64,000 nt of DNA from Clostridiales bacterium FE2011 (GTDB lineage: Bacteria > Bacillota > Clostridia > Christensenellales > Aristaeellaceae): positions 1,302,001 through 1,366,000 of the forward strand of contig CP069418.1 in the NCBI GenBank assembly GCA_017569305.1, written 5' to 3'. The first letter of the stretch is position 1. The number at the start of each line of letters is the position of its first letter. The notes beneath the pieces are model-generated. The model ran no database searches. It was not told where the DNA came from and saw only the letters and a program-made list of their open reading frames with translations. The translations under genes were made by a program, and so were the position numbers. Positions 33,482-41,406 of this stretch are shown here, piece by piece.

Positions 33482-34089
33482 TCAGGCTTTCTCTCTTTCA
33501 TTCCGATGATTGCCGTCACGCTCTTGCTCGGCGTCATCAGCAGGCTGTCCGTCAGGGTGATCCCCACCGTCCGCCCGCAGTCCAGGGCAGTCATTACGTC
33601 CCGCTGCATTTCCAGCGGCAAATCCCCGTATCCCGGGGAATACCGGTCTGTCAGCTGCTTGTCCGGAAACTGCTCTGCCAGCTGCCTGCACAGCCGGTCG
33701 CAGCCGCCTTCCACCTGCTGTGCCCCGATGGCGTGCATCAGCAGTCCCTTGGCCGGGGACTGCAGCTTTGCCCGGGCAATCCGGCGGTCCATTTCCGCGC
33801 CTGCCGTGCAGGCAAACAGGATTATCTCGTCACAGCCCTCCAGGTGCTCTTTCAGCCCCCGGGAGGTTGTCCGGGCAAAGCCCAGGTCCAGTTCCTCCCC
33901 ATCCCGCTTCAGGGGATACCGGCACCAGACCGCCCGGCACTGCACCGCGCCTTTGGCCGCCGCCAGGCATTCCTTCATCGGCAGCTCTTCCGGAGCCGGC
34001 GCGAAGGAGGGCAGCATCGCGTAACGCAGGATTTCTTTTTCATCAAAGGGGATTTCCCCCAGTTCGGCCAGCCGCAGTCCTTCCTTCAT
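33478..34089 (-). CDS. MetH reactivation-domain protein (separate polypeptide)
   Basis: 203 aa. Corresponds to the AdoMet-binding activation domain that reductively re-methylates inactive cob(II)alamin in MetH. The signature RYSPGYGDLPLE is at about 148-159 and ends near MTPSKSVTAIIGM, also typical. It lies between metF and metH with overlaps at both ends (TGATG and ATGA), so the three proteins should be made in matched amounts. It presumably acts in trans on the 804-aa MetH. Confidence 0.9.
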   Translation of the reverse strand: MKEGLRLAELGEIPFDEKEILRYAMLPSFAPAPEELPMKECLAAAKGAVQCRAVWCRYPLKRDGEELDLGFARTTSRGLKEHLEGCDEIILFACTAGAEMDRRIARAKLQSPAKGLLMHAIGAQQVEGGCDRLCRQLAEQFPDKQLTDRYSPGYGDLPLEMQRDVMTALDCGRTVGITLTDSLLMTPSKSVTAIIGMKERKPE

Positions 34090-34970
34090 CAGAAGGTCCT
34101 CCCCAGCATGCCGCTCAGGTGGCTCTGGATGGCCGCCGCCACATCCGGCTTGTTCATTGTGTACACATGCACGTGCCGGATGCCGTTGGCATACAGGTCA
34201 ATAATCTGGTCACAGGCATAGATGATGCCTGCCCGCTGCATGGCTTCGGGGGAAGAGCCGAATTTATCCACCAGGCTGGTAAACCGCCGGGGCATAAAGC
34301 TGCCGGACAGCTTCAGGGCACGCTTCACCTGGTTGGCTTTGGTAATCGGCATGATACCCGGCACCACCGGCACCGTCACGCCCGTCTCCCGCAGCTTGTA
34401 CAGGAAGTTATACAAAAGGTTATTGTCAAAGAACATCTGGGTGGTCAGGAAGTCTGCGCCCGCGTCCACCTTTTCCTTCAGGTAGCGGAGATCCTCCGCC
34501 TGCACGCTGCTTTCAGGATGCACTTCCGGATAGCAGGCCGCGCCGATGCAGAAGTCCCCGGCCTTCCGGATTTCCCGGATCAGGTCGGAAGCATGGGGAT
34601 AGGGACTGTTCTTCATGTCCTCCGGCGTCATGCCTTCCGGCAGGTCGCCGCGCAGCGCCATGATGTTCCGGATGCCGGCAGCCTTCAGGGTCTGCAGGTA
34701 GGAGCTGATGTCTTCCTTTCCCGCGCCGACGCAGGTCAGGTGGGCCAGGGTTTCCACCCCGTCCGTGTTCTGCAGCGTCCGGGCAATTTCCAGGGTGTAT
34801 TTGCCGCCCTTGCCGCCCGCGCCGTAGGTCACGGAGATAAAGGAGGGCTTCAGCGCCGCAATTTCCTCCGTCGCCTTCAGCACTTCCTCAAAGGTCGCGT
34901 CCGTCTTCGGCGGAAACACCTCGAAAGAAAGACTTAAATCCGTACTCCGGACCGTGTCCAGTATTCTCAT
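34089..34970 (-). CDS. metF: Methylenetetrahydrofolate reductase
   Basis: 293 aa TIM-barrel flavoprotein that makes 5-methyl-tetrahydrofolate for MetH. Motifs: SFEVFPPKTDATFEE (catalytic Glu), SVTYGAGG, ALRGDLPEG, GAACYPEVHPES, TTQMFFDN and VPGIMPI. First gene of the operon metF, reactivation protein, metH, NAGPA protein. AGAGGA precedes the ATG. I looked for a SAM or cobalamin riboswitch in the upstream 420 bases and saw none; that stretch is filled with repeats. Confidence 0.95.
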   Translation of the reverse strand: MRILDTVRSTDLSLSFEVFPPKTDATFEEVLKATEEIAALKPSFISVTYGAGGKGGKYTLEIARTLQNTDGVETLAHLTCVGAGKEDISSYLQTLKAAGIRNIMALRGDLPEGMTPEDMKNSPYPHASDLIREIRKAGDFCIGAACYPEVHPESSVQAEDLRYLKEKVDAGADFLTTQMFFDNNLLYNFLYKLRETGVTVPVVPGIMPITKANQVKRALKLSGSFMPRRFTSLVDKFGSSPEAMQRAGIIYACDQIIDLYANGIRHVHVYTMNKPDVAAAIQSHLSGMLGRTF

Positions 34971-34993
34971 AGCTCAGCGTCCTCTCGTAATCT

Positions 34994-35036
34994 TCAATTC
35001 AGAATTCAGAATTCATAATTCATAATTCAGAATTAT
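34994..35036. repeat. AT-rich 7-base repeats upstream of metF
   Basis: AATTCAGAATTCATA-type units. A second block (ATTCTGC units) lies at 35195-35227. The 34971-35346 region holds only these and a GTCATYTCGAC repeat. Confidence 0.65.
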
Positions 35037-35076
35037 TGGAATCCAAGCGCAATGGCTAAACCACTGCCTCCACATT

Positions 35077-35123
35077 GTCATTTCGACCAAAGAATCCGGT
35101 AGGATTCTGCGTGGAGAAATCTC
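35077..35123. repeat. GTCATYTCGAC hairpin repeat, copy 3
   Basis: GTCATTTCGACCAA, inner hairpin AGAATCC-GGTA-GGATTCT, then GTGGAGAAATCTC. Compared with copies 1 and 2, the C to T change in CATYTC is matched by G to A in GARAT, keeping the outer pairing. Confidence 0.7.
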
Positions 35124-35346
35124 CCAGCCCGTCCACGTTCGGGAACCCAATCGGAACTACACCGTTTTCAAAGTGACAGGCGGAAACACTATATCATTCT
35201 GCATTCTGCATTCTGCATTATGCATTTGGCATCGCTTTGCGATGCCACTATCATTGCTATTATATTATACATTGTGAAATGCCGGTGCACAATTCTCCCG
35301 GACGCCGCATCCTGTCTTTCTCTCGTTCCTTCTGCCCATATAAATA

Positions 35347-35370
35347 CCGCCGGAGTATTCACTCCGGCGG
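35347..35370 (-). terminator. Terminator of the Lys/Ala-rich protein gene
   Basis: CCGCCGGAGT-ATTC-ACTCCGGCGG, a perfect 10-bp stem, followed on the minus strand by TATTTATAT. Confidence 0.75.
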
Positions 35371-35393
35371 CATTTGCCAGTCGTTTGAATGTC

Positions 35394-35783
35394 TTAGTCC
35401 CACAGATCAACGCTGCCGACTTCGTCTCCACGGACCCAGTGGGCTTTGTTCTGGTCCACGCGGACGTACACCTTGTCCACCTTGCCGACCTTCTTCAGGA
35501 TCTCTTCGGGGGTGATAATGCCGCCCAGAGGAGACTGGATGATCACTTCGGGAGTCTTTGCGGCCTTCTTGGCAGGCGCGGTTTTCTTCGCGGGAGCCTT
35601 CTTCGCAGGAGCCTTCTTGGCGGGAGCAGCGGCCTTTACAGCCTTCTCCGCAGCCTTCACGGCGGTCTTGGCGGCCTTCACGGCAGCCTTGGGAGCGGCC
35701 TTTGCCGCGGCTTTCTTCACGGTCTTCTTTTCAGCTTCAGTCTTGGGAGCTTCTTTTTTGACGGTTTCTTTCTTCGCGGGCAT
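35394..35783 (-). CDS. Lys/Ala-rich basic protein, DUF6465-like
   Basis: 129 aa. Residues 1-75 are Lys/Ala/Pro repeats (KKAPAKKAPAKKTAPAKK) like histone H1 tails and probably bind nucleic acid. The C-terminal 45 residues (SPLGGIITPEEILKKVGKVD...VDQNKAHWVRGDEVGSVDLW) form the conserved part, recognised as resembling DUF6465 of Clostridia. Function unknown; a nucleoid-associated role is inferred from composition. The ATG at 35783 has GGAAGG 7 bases upstream; the longer frame (to 35843) is rejected. It is monocistronic. Confidence 0.8.
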   Translation of the reverse strand: MPAKKETVKKEAPKTEAEKKTVKKAAAKAAPKAAVKAAKTAVKAAEKAVKAAAPAKKAPAKKAPAKKTAPAKKAAKTPEVIIQSPLGGIITPEEILKKVGKVDKVYVRVDQNKAHWVRGDEVGSVDLWD

Positions 35784-35943
35784 GAACGTCCCTTCCTTTC
35801 CTTTTGTTGTCTGTATCATACCATACAGTTGGCGCGGTGACAACAGTCACCGTCGCAACAACTCTACACTCTTCACTTTTCCGGACAGGGGGCGGTTCCT
35901 CGTCCGGAAGGCAGCGTGGAGGCTGCGGAGCGTGGAAACGGGA

Positions 35944-36014
35944 TGTGACAGCAGGGACAGACCAACTGTCATCATTCCAAAGGAACGTGACAGTTGGTCT
36001 GTCCCTCTGTCACA
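35944..36014. repeat. REP-like palindrome, copy 2
   Basis: Same 70-base palindrome as at 30049, here preceded by GGAGGCTGCGGAGCGTGGAA and followed by a CCTTCGAC repeat (36016-36051). The same flanks occur at the 40.7-41.2 kb copies, so a longer composite unit has been copied. Confidence 0.85.
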
Positions 36015-36107
36015 TTCGTCCTTCGACGCGCTTTGCTTGCTCAGGATGACACCTTTTCGCTGCGAATAATCCCATGCGTCTGGATCCCATTAATTCTGAA
36101 TTGTTGA

Positions 36108-36193
36108 GCAGTTGTCCAAATCTCTGATTTGGGTAACAACTGCCATGCTACAGCCGTCAAAGTGCCATAGGCACTTTGGTAACGGCGATCGCA
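36108..36193. repeat. Two-domain structured element, copy C
   Basis: GCAGTTGT, CCAAATC-TCT-GATTTGG, GTA, ACAACTGC; CATGCTACAG; CCGT, CAAAGTGCC-ATA-GGCACTTTG, GTA, ACGG; CGATCGCA. Against copy B, T to C pairs with A to G in domain 1 and T-A becomes C-G in domain 2. It ends 6 bases before the stop codon of a minus-strand gene. Confidence 0.8.
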
Positions 36194-36199
36194 GAATTG

Positions 36200-37120
36200 T
36201 TAATTGCTTCTGTACCACGCATAAGTCTTCACGTCGCTCAGGTTTACCACCGACAGCACATATCCGCCGTCGTTCATTACAAACCAGTCGTAATCCGTCT
36301 TCTGCACATGCTCATGCACCGGCGCGTCTTCCGGGTTCACTCCCACAATGGAGATGGCCACGCCACCGTCCGTTGTTGTGCAGCCTTCGTACAGATCCGG
36401 GTTTTCATCGATGATCTGCTGAAACCGCTCGCCGAAGAAGGGACTGAGCCCGCAGTGAATGACCAGCGGGTAATCCAGCCATCTGGCAAGTTCCGGTTCG
36501 TCTGTCGTGTTATAGCCGTAATCCCGGAGGGTTCCGATATACATCATCACATGCCGGGTTTCGGAGTTTTCGTGTTTGATGACCAGCAGATCGCCCTCCT
36601 GCAGGGTGTTCTTCAGTTCCGGATAGGGCGGCGCCTCAAACCCTTCACGGCTGTCAAATACATGGAACGGCCGCTGGTCCCAGTTGTTCAGGATTTCCGA
36701 CAGCGGCGGATGCGACTCCCGTCCGCAGGCTTTGAACACATGCCGGGTAAAGCCGGTGCAGTCCAGGCCGTACAGATACGTTTTTCCCCGCTGGAAATAT
36801 CCGGTTTTGGTCTCGCAGGTGATCACGTGATAATTCGGATAGGACATATAAAAATATCCGTTCCACTTGGTCCCGGACAGTCCGCCGAAGTAATAGGGAA
36901 CGCCGTCGGTGTACAGGGTGTTGATCACCCGTCCCGTCAGTTGTTCATACCGGGCAACAAAAGGATTCGCCTCTTCCAGCAGTTCAAACGCCGCCTCCAG
37001 CATTGCCGATTCCTTTACCACCGCCTGCCCGGAACCGGTAAACGTCATCAAAATCACCGTCAGCAGCACTGCGATTCTTCGGACAGTCCTCCTGCCTCGC
37101 AGTATTGTTTTTTCTGTCAT
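36200..37120 (-). CDS. NlpC/P60-like secreted cysteine peptidase
   Basis: 306 aa with an N-terminal signal or anchor (about 15-33). The catalytic Cys is likely in YGLDCTGFTRHVF (near 120) and the His in TRHVMMYIGTL (near 193), in the order and spacing of NlpC/P60 amidases that cut cell-wall peptides. TDGVPYYFGGLSG before the Cys also fits. The fold continues to about 230; the remaining C-terminal 75 residues are unassigned. GAGGAGG precedes the ATG. Divergent from the cysteine synthase gene, with overlapping control regions possible. Confidence 0.75.
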   Translation of the reverse strand: MTEKTILRGRRTVRRIAVLLTVILMTFTGSGQAVVKESAMLEAAFELLEEANPFVARYEQLTGRVINTLYTDGVPYYFGGLSGTKWNGYFYMSYPNYHVITCETKTGYFQRGKTYLYGLDCTGFTRHVFKACGRESHPPLSEILNNWDQRPFHVFDSREGFEAPPYPELKNTLQEGDLLVIKHENSETRHVMMYIGTLRDYGYNTTDEPELARWLDYPLVIHCGLSPFFGERFQQIIDENPDLYEGCTTTDGGVAISIVGVNPEDAPVHEHVQKTDYDWFVMNDGGYVLSVVNLSDVKTYAWYRSN

Positions 37121-37173
37121 GGATAGGGAGCCTCCTCAGTTTGTTCTAAAAGAGTATACCACGAATGATCCTG

Positions 37174-37202
37174 TATACAAAGCACTCTGATTTCGATATA
37201 AT
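37174..37202 (+). promoter_or_regulatory. Promoter of the cysteine synthase gene
   Basis: A perfect TATAAT (37197-37202) with TATACA (37174-37179) 17 bases upstream. Confidence 0.65.
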
Positions 37203-37245
37203 AAACCCTGCATGTTACAGGATAATTCCCGGAGGTGGAACGGTT

Positions 37246-38175
37246 ATGGTATATAATACGATTCTTGAAGCGGTGGGCAACACGCCCATGGTCCGGCTGA
37301 ACCGGATGCCGGAGGAAGGCAGCGCCGAAATCCTGGTCAAGGTGGAGGCCCTGAATGTGGGCGGTTCCATCAAAACCCGCACCGCGCTGAATATGATCGA
37401 GCAGGCGGAAAAGGAAGGCAAGCTCTCCCCTGACAGCATCATCGTGGAGCCCACCAGCGGCAACCAGGGCATCGGCCTGGCGCTGGTCGGCGCGGTCAAG
37501 GGCTACCGGACGATCATCATCATGCCGGACTCTGTGAGCGAAGAGCGCCGTAAGCTCATCCGCCATTACGGAGCGGAAGTCAAGCTGATCCATGACGCCG
37601 GGGACATCGGCAAGTGCATGGAAGAATGCCTGAACTGCGCCATGGAGATGAAGGCGAAGAACCCGAAGGTCTTCGTTCCCCAGCAGTTTGAAAACCCGAA
37701 CAACACCCTGGCCCACAAAAAGCATACCGCCCTTGAGATCATGGCCCAGGTGGCCGGACCGATCCACGGCTACTGCAGCGGCATCGGCACCGGCGGCACC
37801 CTCACCGGCATCGGCGAAGTGCTGAAGGCCCAGTATCCGGATATGGAGATCTGGGCGGTGGAGCCGGAAAACGCCGCCATTCTCGCCGGAGGCACCATCG
37901 GCACCCATATCCAGATGGGCATCGGCGACGGCATCATCCCGGATATCCTGAACCGGGAAATCTATGACGATATCTACGTGGTTACCGACGCGGAAGCCCT
38001 GGAAACCGCCCGACGCCTGGCCAGGGAAGAAGGCCTGGTCTGCGGTATCTCCAGCGGCACCAACGTGGCCGCCGCCCTGAAGCTGGCCAAGAAACTCGGG
38101 CCCGGCAAAACCGTGGTCACCGTGCTTCCCGACACCGCCGAGCGGTATTATTCCACACCCCTCTTCGGCGTATAA
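37246..38175 (+). CDS. cysK: PLP-dependent cysteine synthase-family enzyme
   Basis: 309 aa, fold type II. Makes cysteine from O-acetylserine and sulfide, by family. The PLP lysine lies in NVGGSIKTRTALNMI (near 42), the substrate loop in PTSGNQGIGLA (near 68), the phosphate-binding loop in GIGTGGTLTG (near 176) and the ring-contact Ser in ISSGTNVA. Most CysK proteins have N-P-GGS-V-K-D-R and TSGN-T-G; the V, T and Q here mark a divergent subgroup, so another beta-substituted amino acid or cystathionine-type reaction is possible. GGAGGTGG lies 7 bases before the ATG. It is monocistronic. Confidence 0.85.
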   Translation: MVYNTILEAVGNTPMVRLNRMPEEGSAEILVKVEALNVGGSIKTRTALNMIEQAEKEGKLSPDSIIVEPTSGNQGIGLALVGAVKGYRTIIIMPDSVSEERRKLIRHYGAEVKLIHDAGDIGKCMEECLNCAMEMKAKNPKVFVPQQFENPNNTLAHKKHTALEIMAQVAGPIHGYCSGIGTGGTLTGIGEVLKAQYPDMEIWAVEPENAAILAGGTIGTHIQMGIGDGIIPDILNREIYDDIYVVTDAEALETARRLAREEGLVCGISSGTNVAAALKLAKKLGPGKTVVTVLPDTAERYYSTPLFGV

Positions 38176-38184
38176 TCAATCCCG

Positions 38185-38224
38185 TCAAAAAACCGCCTTC
38201 CGGAAGGAAAGGCGGGTTTTTTTG
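38185..38224 (+). terminator. Terminator between cysteine synthase and antiporter genes
   Basis: AAAAAACCGCC...GGCGGGTTTTTTT, with an inner TTCCGGAAGGAA loop segment. A and T runs on both sides make it usable by both convergent genes. Confidence 0.9.
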
Positions 38225-38234
38225 CTGTCACAGG

Positions 38235-39551
38235 TTATTTCCGGAAGGCGGCAGGCACCGGTTTGGCGGTCTCCTGCAGTTCCTTTTCCCGGCGGGAAGC
38301 GACCTCGTCCGGCATTTTCCGGATATCCCCGGCTTTGGTCAGGGCCCACTTGGTCAGGCTCGGGCCTACCAGTTCATAGACCAGCACGGAGAAAAGCACA
38401 ATATTCCGGACCAGCGTACCCTCCGTGCCGCCCAGCACCCGGTAGGCTGTGGCGCACATGCCCAGGGCCACGCCGGCCTGGGGCAGCAGGGTGATGCCCA
38501 GGTATTTCCGGACCGGTTCGGGACTGTGAACCATGGAGGAGGACAGGCCGGCGCCCAGGTATTTGCCCAGCGACCGGGCAACAATATAGACCACGCCGAT
38601 CAGGAGCACGGCGGGATCGCCGAAGACCTCAAACTTCAGCGCCGCGCCGCTGAGCACAAAGAACAGGGTCACGGCCGGGCCGGACCAGCGGTCCGCCTGC
38701 AGCATCAGGTCCTCGCTGAGGGGGCAGAAGTTGCAGAAAATGGTGCCCAGCATCATGCAGACCAGCAGGGAAGAGAATCCGAAGGTGAAAGGACCCACCG
38801 GGATCTTCAGCTGGCTGACGGCCACCGTCAGGATGACGCTGCCGACAATGAGGGCGTTCCGGTTCCGGTGGGAGTGGAAGAACCGCTCCAGCCAGGTCAG
38901 CACCAGGCCCACCAGTCCGCCGAAGGCGAGGGACAGGAACACCTCCATGAGCGGCTCCAGGATCAGGGCTGCCAGGTTGGTATCCCCGTCTTTCAGGGAC
39001 TGGGCAATGCCGAAGGAGATGGCGAAGATCACCAGGCCTACCGCGTCGTCCAGGGCAACCACCGGCAGCAGCACGTCCGTCACCGGCCCCTTGGCCTTGT
39101 ACTGGCGGACCACCATCAGGGTGGCAGCCGGGGCGGTAGCTGCCGCGATCGCGCCCAGGGTTACAGCCACGGGCATCGGCAGCAGGTCCGGCATGATAAA
39201 GTGCAGGGCAATCAGTGCCGCGTCCACGCACAGGGTGGCAAAGCAGGCCTGGATGATACCGATCACCGTTGCCTGCTTCCCGGTCTGCTTCAGGGCGGAA
39301 AGGCGGAACTCATGGCCGATGGCAAAGGCAATGAAGCCCAGGGCCACGTCCGAAATCATCGAAAGGGAATCCACCTGCTCAAAGGTGTTGAAACCCAGGC
39401 ACGAAACCCCCAGCCGTCCCAGGACGCAGGGGCCGATCAGCACGCCGGTCACCAGGTAGGCGGTAACATCCGGCAGGTGAAACTTATCAAACAGACGGGT
39501 CATCAATAGTCCGGAGAACAGGGCAACCGCAATCAGCAGAAGCGTTTGCAT
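38235..39551 (-). CDS. Cation:proton antiporter (CPA2, Na+/H+ or K+/H+ type)
   Basis: About 438 aa with around 12-13 membrane segments. N-terminal LLIAVALFSGLLMTRLFDKF...PDVTAYLVTGVLIGP is typical of CPA2. The conserved acidic transport site is probably in VVALDDAVGLVIFAI (Asp-Asp near 172), and AIAAATAPAATLMV precedes it. The last 30 residues are charged and cytoplasmic; there is no TrkA-N domain. The start at 39551 follows AAAGGA at long spacing; ATG codons upstream in the frame fall inside the leader terminator region and are unlikely. The gene is controlled by its own promoter and an attenuator-like leader. Confidence 0.85.
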   Translation of the reverse strand: MQTLLLIAVALFSGLLMTRLFDKFHLPDVTAYLVTGVLIGPCVLGRLGVSCLGFNTFEQVDSLSMISDVALGFIAFAIGHEFRLSALKQTGKQATVIGIIQACFATLCVDAALIALHFIMPDLLPMPVAVTLGAIAAATAPAATLMVVRQYKAKGPVTDVLLPVVALDDAVGLVIFAISFGIAQSLKDGDTNLAALILEPLMEVFLSLAFGGLVGLVLTWLERFFHSHRNRNALIVGSVILTVAVSQLKIPVGPFTFGFSSLLVCMMLGTIFCNFCPLSEDLMLQADRWSGPAVTLFFVLSGAALKFEVFGDPAVLLIGVVYIVARSLGKYLGAGLSSSMVHSPEPVRKYLGITLLPQAGVALGMCATAYRVLGGTEGTLVRNIVLFSVLVYELVGPSLTKWALTKAGDIRKMPDEVASRREKELQETAKPVPAAFRK

Positions 39552-39708
39552 AAGTATTGATCGCATCCTTTCATATGAAAAGGCCCACCATGTATCCATG
39601 ATGAGCCGTGATGCCGTTCTGTCTGATCCAGCGATCTGCCGCCCATCCGTTGGTGATGTCTCCTCGAGCACAGGGACGGTGGTTTATTAGATCGCTGTTC
39701 CTTTGTTC
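39552..39708 (-). ncRNA. Riboswitch-like structured leader of the antiporter gene
   Basis: About 157 nt of untranslated RNA on the minus strand. Visible pairings: an outer stem GTGCCG/CGGCAT; a 9-bp stem CAGCGATCT/AGATCGCTG (39689-39697 with 39629-39637); inside it CCGTCC/GGATGG and TGTGCTC/GAGACA. These are followed by a terminator (39582-39607) just before the start codon. Aptamer plus terminator is the layout of a transcriptional riboswitch. By gene context a Na+ (DUF1646 motif) or c-di-AMP (ydaO) class is plausible; I cannot confirm either consensus by eye. Confidence 0.7.
39578..39607 (-). terminator. Attenuator terminator in the antiporter leader
   Basis: Minus strand GGCTCATCATG-GATA-CATGGTGGGCC, 11 pairs including three G-T pairs, followed by TTTTCATAT, and located 30 bases before the start codon. 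Confidence 0.85.
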
Positions 39709-39715
39709 GGCACTT

Positions 39716-39743
39716 ATTATATTCCCGAAAACGGCGCTGTCAA
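39716..39743 (-). promoter_or_regulatory. Promoter of the antiporter transcript
   Basis: A perfect TTGACA (39738-39743) and a perfect TATAAT (39716-39721) spaced by 16 on the minus strand. Transcription should start near 39708, exactly where the structured leader begins. Confidence 0.93.
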
Positions 39744-40016
39744 GGGAGTGTATTGCTTTATTCTCCGTAACTCATCCCCCTTCAGATGAAAAAAATATAT
39801 TGTTTATTTTTATAAAAAAGATCGCAAATTGTAAATACACGTTTGCGCCCCACAGGCATTGAATATCAAAACATCCAGCCTGCATGCGCCCCTCTTCCTG
39901 GCCGGCACATGGAAAAATAGACGGGTTTATTTATCCTGATTCGATCTGTTTTCTGCTTCGGCTGTCAGTTAGGATATGAGCATCGGGAGGCACTTCTCCC
40001 CAAGGAGGATACGGAA

Positions 40017-40661
40017 ATGGAATTCTTAGCCGTCATTATTGGTATTGGTATTGGTCTCGCCCTGTACCGGAAAAACCGCAGCAACCGCAATGAAGACTAT
40101 GACGATGATTATGAGGAAGAGGCCCGGTTTGAGCCCCGGGAACCCGTATACCCGACCCGGAACCTGTCTTATGCAGAGCCCCGGAACACAGATCCCAACG
40201 CGGAAATCCGGGAGATCAACGAAGCCATCCGCGCCGGTGAACAAGCCCTGGACAGCCTGCGGGAAGCCAAGAGCCAGCTGAACTCCGCCCGGAACTGGGG
40301 CATCTATGACATGCTCGGCGGCGGCGTGATCTCCAGCATGATCAAGCACAGCAAAATCGACCAGGCCAATGAATGGATGGATCAGGCCAACCGGGACCTG
40401 CGCCGCTTCGCGAAGGAGCTGCGGGATGTAGACGGCGAAGGCCTGCAGGTCGATACCGGATCGCTGGTCACCATGCTGGATATTTTCTGCGACAACTTCT
40501 TCAGTGATCTGCTGGTGCAGCAGAAAATCAACGACGGCCGTGCCCGGATTGACGCCCTGATCGATAAGATTGAAGGGGTGATGTGGGAACTGAAGCAGAG
40601 AGGCAACAGTATTGGGGAAGAGTACGAAATGAATAATGGAGAATACCGCATGCAGAATTAA
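40017..40661 (+). CDS. Membrane-anchored protein of unknown function
   Basis: 214 aa. One N-terminal membrane segment (MEFLAVIIGIGIGLALY), then a basic/acidic linker (NRSNRNEDYDDDYEEE) and a mostly helical domain. The string NSARNWGIYDMLGGGVISSM with IKHSKIDQAN after it (about 92-120) is a conserved-looking core that I have seen in uncharacterised Firmicute proteins, but no name can be given. The last residues (YEMNNGEYRMQN) read through AT-rich repeat-like DNA and may be a recent 3' extension. AAGGAGG precedes the ATG. No partner genes; the 300 bases upstream hold only AT-rich DNA and the divergent antiporter promoter. Confidence 0.75.
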   Translation: MEFLAVIIGIGIGLALYRKNRSNRNEDYDDDYEEEARFEPREPVYPTRNLSYAEPRNTDPNAEIREINEAIRAGEQALDSLREAKSQLNSARNWGIYDMLGGGVISSMIKHSKIDQANEWMDQANRDLRRFAKELRDVDGEGLQVDTGSLVTMLDIFCDNFFSDLLVQQKINDGRARIDALIDKIEGVMWELKQRGNSIGEEYEMNNGEYRMQN

Positions 40662-40826
40662 TGGGTTCTCTTCGACACTGCTTTGCATTGCTCGGGATGA
40701 CACACTATACTGGACATCGTGAGGTTCCGATTAGGTTCCCGATTACATACAGGCTGGGAGATCCTTCGACTCCGCTGCGCTGCGCTCAGGATGACAGCGT
40801 GGAGGCTGCGGAGCATGGAAACGGGA

Positions 40827-40897
40827 TGTGACAGCAGGGACAGACCAACTGTCATCATTCCAAAGGAACGTGACAGTTGGTCTGTCCCTCTGTCACA
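40827..40897. repeat. REP-like palindrome, copy 3
   Basis: In the first unit of the tandem duplication; same sequence as copy 2. Confidence 0.85.
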
Positions 40898-41084
40898 TTC
40901 ATCCTTCGGACGTAGTAAGGGATCCTTCGACGCGCTTTGCTTGCTCGGGATGACACACTATACTGGACATCGTGAGGTTCCGATCAGGTTCCCGATTACA
41001 TACAGGCTGGGAGATCCTTCGACGCGGGCGCAAGCGCCCTTGCTCAGGATGACAGCGTGGAGGCTGCGGAACGTGGAAACGGGA

Positions 41085-41155
41085 TGTGACAGCAGGGACA
41101 GACCAACTGTCATCATTCCAAAGGAACGTGACAGTTGGTCTGTCCCTCTGTCACA
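41085..41155. repeat. REP-like palindrome, copy 4
   Basis: In the second unit of the tandem duplication; same sequence as copy 3. Confidence 0.85.
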
Positions 41156-41406
41156 TGCGTCCTTCGGACGTAGTAAGGGATCCTTCGACGCGCTTTGCTT
41201 GCTCAGGATGACATCCTGAATGTGCTGCGGGGTTCCGATAAATATTCGAGAAGACTTGCCCTGACATATCTTCCCGAAAAACCAATGAATGATTCGTCGA
41301 TATCTGGTTTCCTGTCCGGCAATCCGGCCGGATGGAGATCGGCTGTCTTCGTATAACCGTTTTTCCCGCATCCGGGAAAACGGAAAAACAAAACGGAGGA
41401 AGAAAG

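Larger units (their letters stand above)
40690..41200. repeat. Tandem duplication of a 253-base composite repeat
   Basis: Copy 1 is 40690-40942 and copy 2 is 40943-41200. Both hold, in order, CGGGATGACACACTATACTG, a unique spacer, a CCTTCGAC repeat, GGAGGCTGCGGA, a REP palindrome and another CCTTCGAC repeat. They are nearly identical except inside one CCTTCGAC hairpin: TCCGCTGCGCTGCGC in copy 1 and GCGGGCGCAAGCGCCCTTGC in copy 2. The whole gap 40662-41406 has no gene. Confidence 0.9.

Noticed and set aside
34971..35393. Possible SAM or cobalamin riboswitch upstream of metF
   Set aside because: No S-box or B12-box sequence was seen; the gap is filled by known repeat families and the neighbouring gene's terminator.
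39660..39690. REP fragment (GGGACGG) in the antiporter leader
   Set aside because: The string is part of the paired CCGTCC/GGATGG helix of the leader; the resemblance to REP arms is limited to seven bases.
40690..41200. CRISPR array
   Set aside because: Only two units of about 255 bases with nearly identical content; no short regular repeats with unique spacers and no cas genes.
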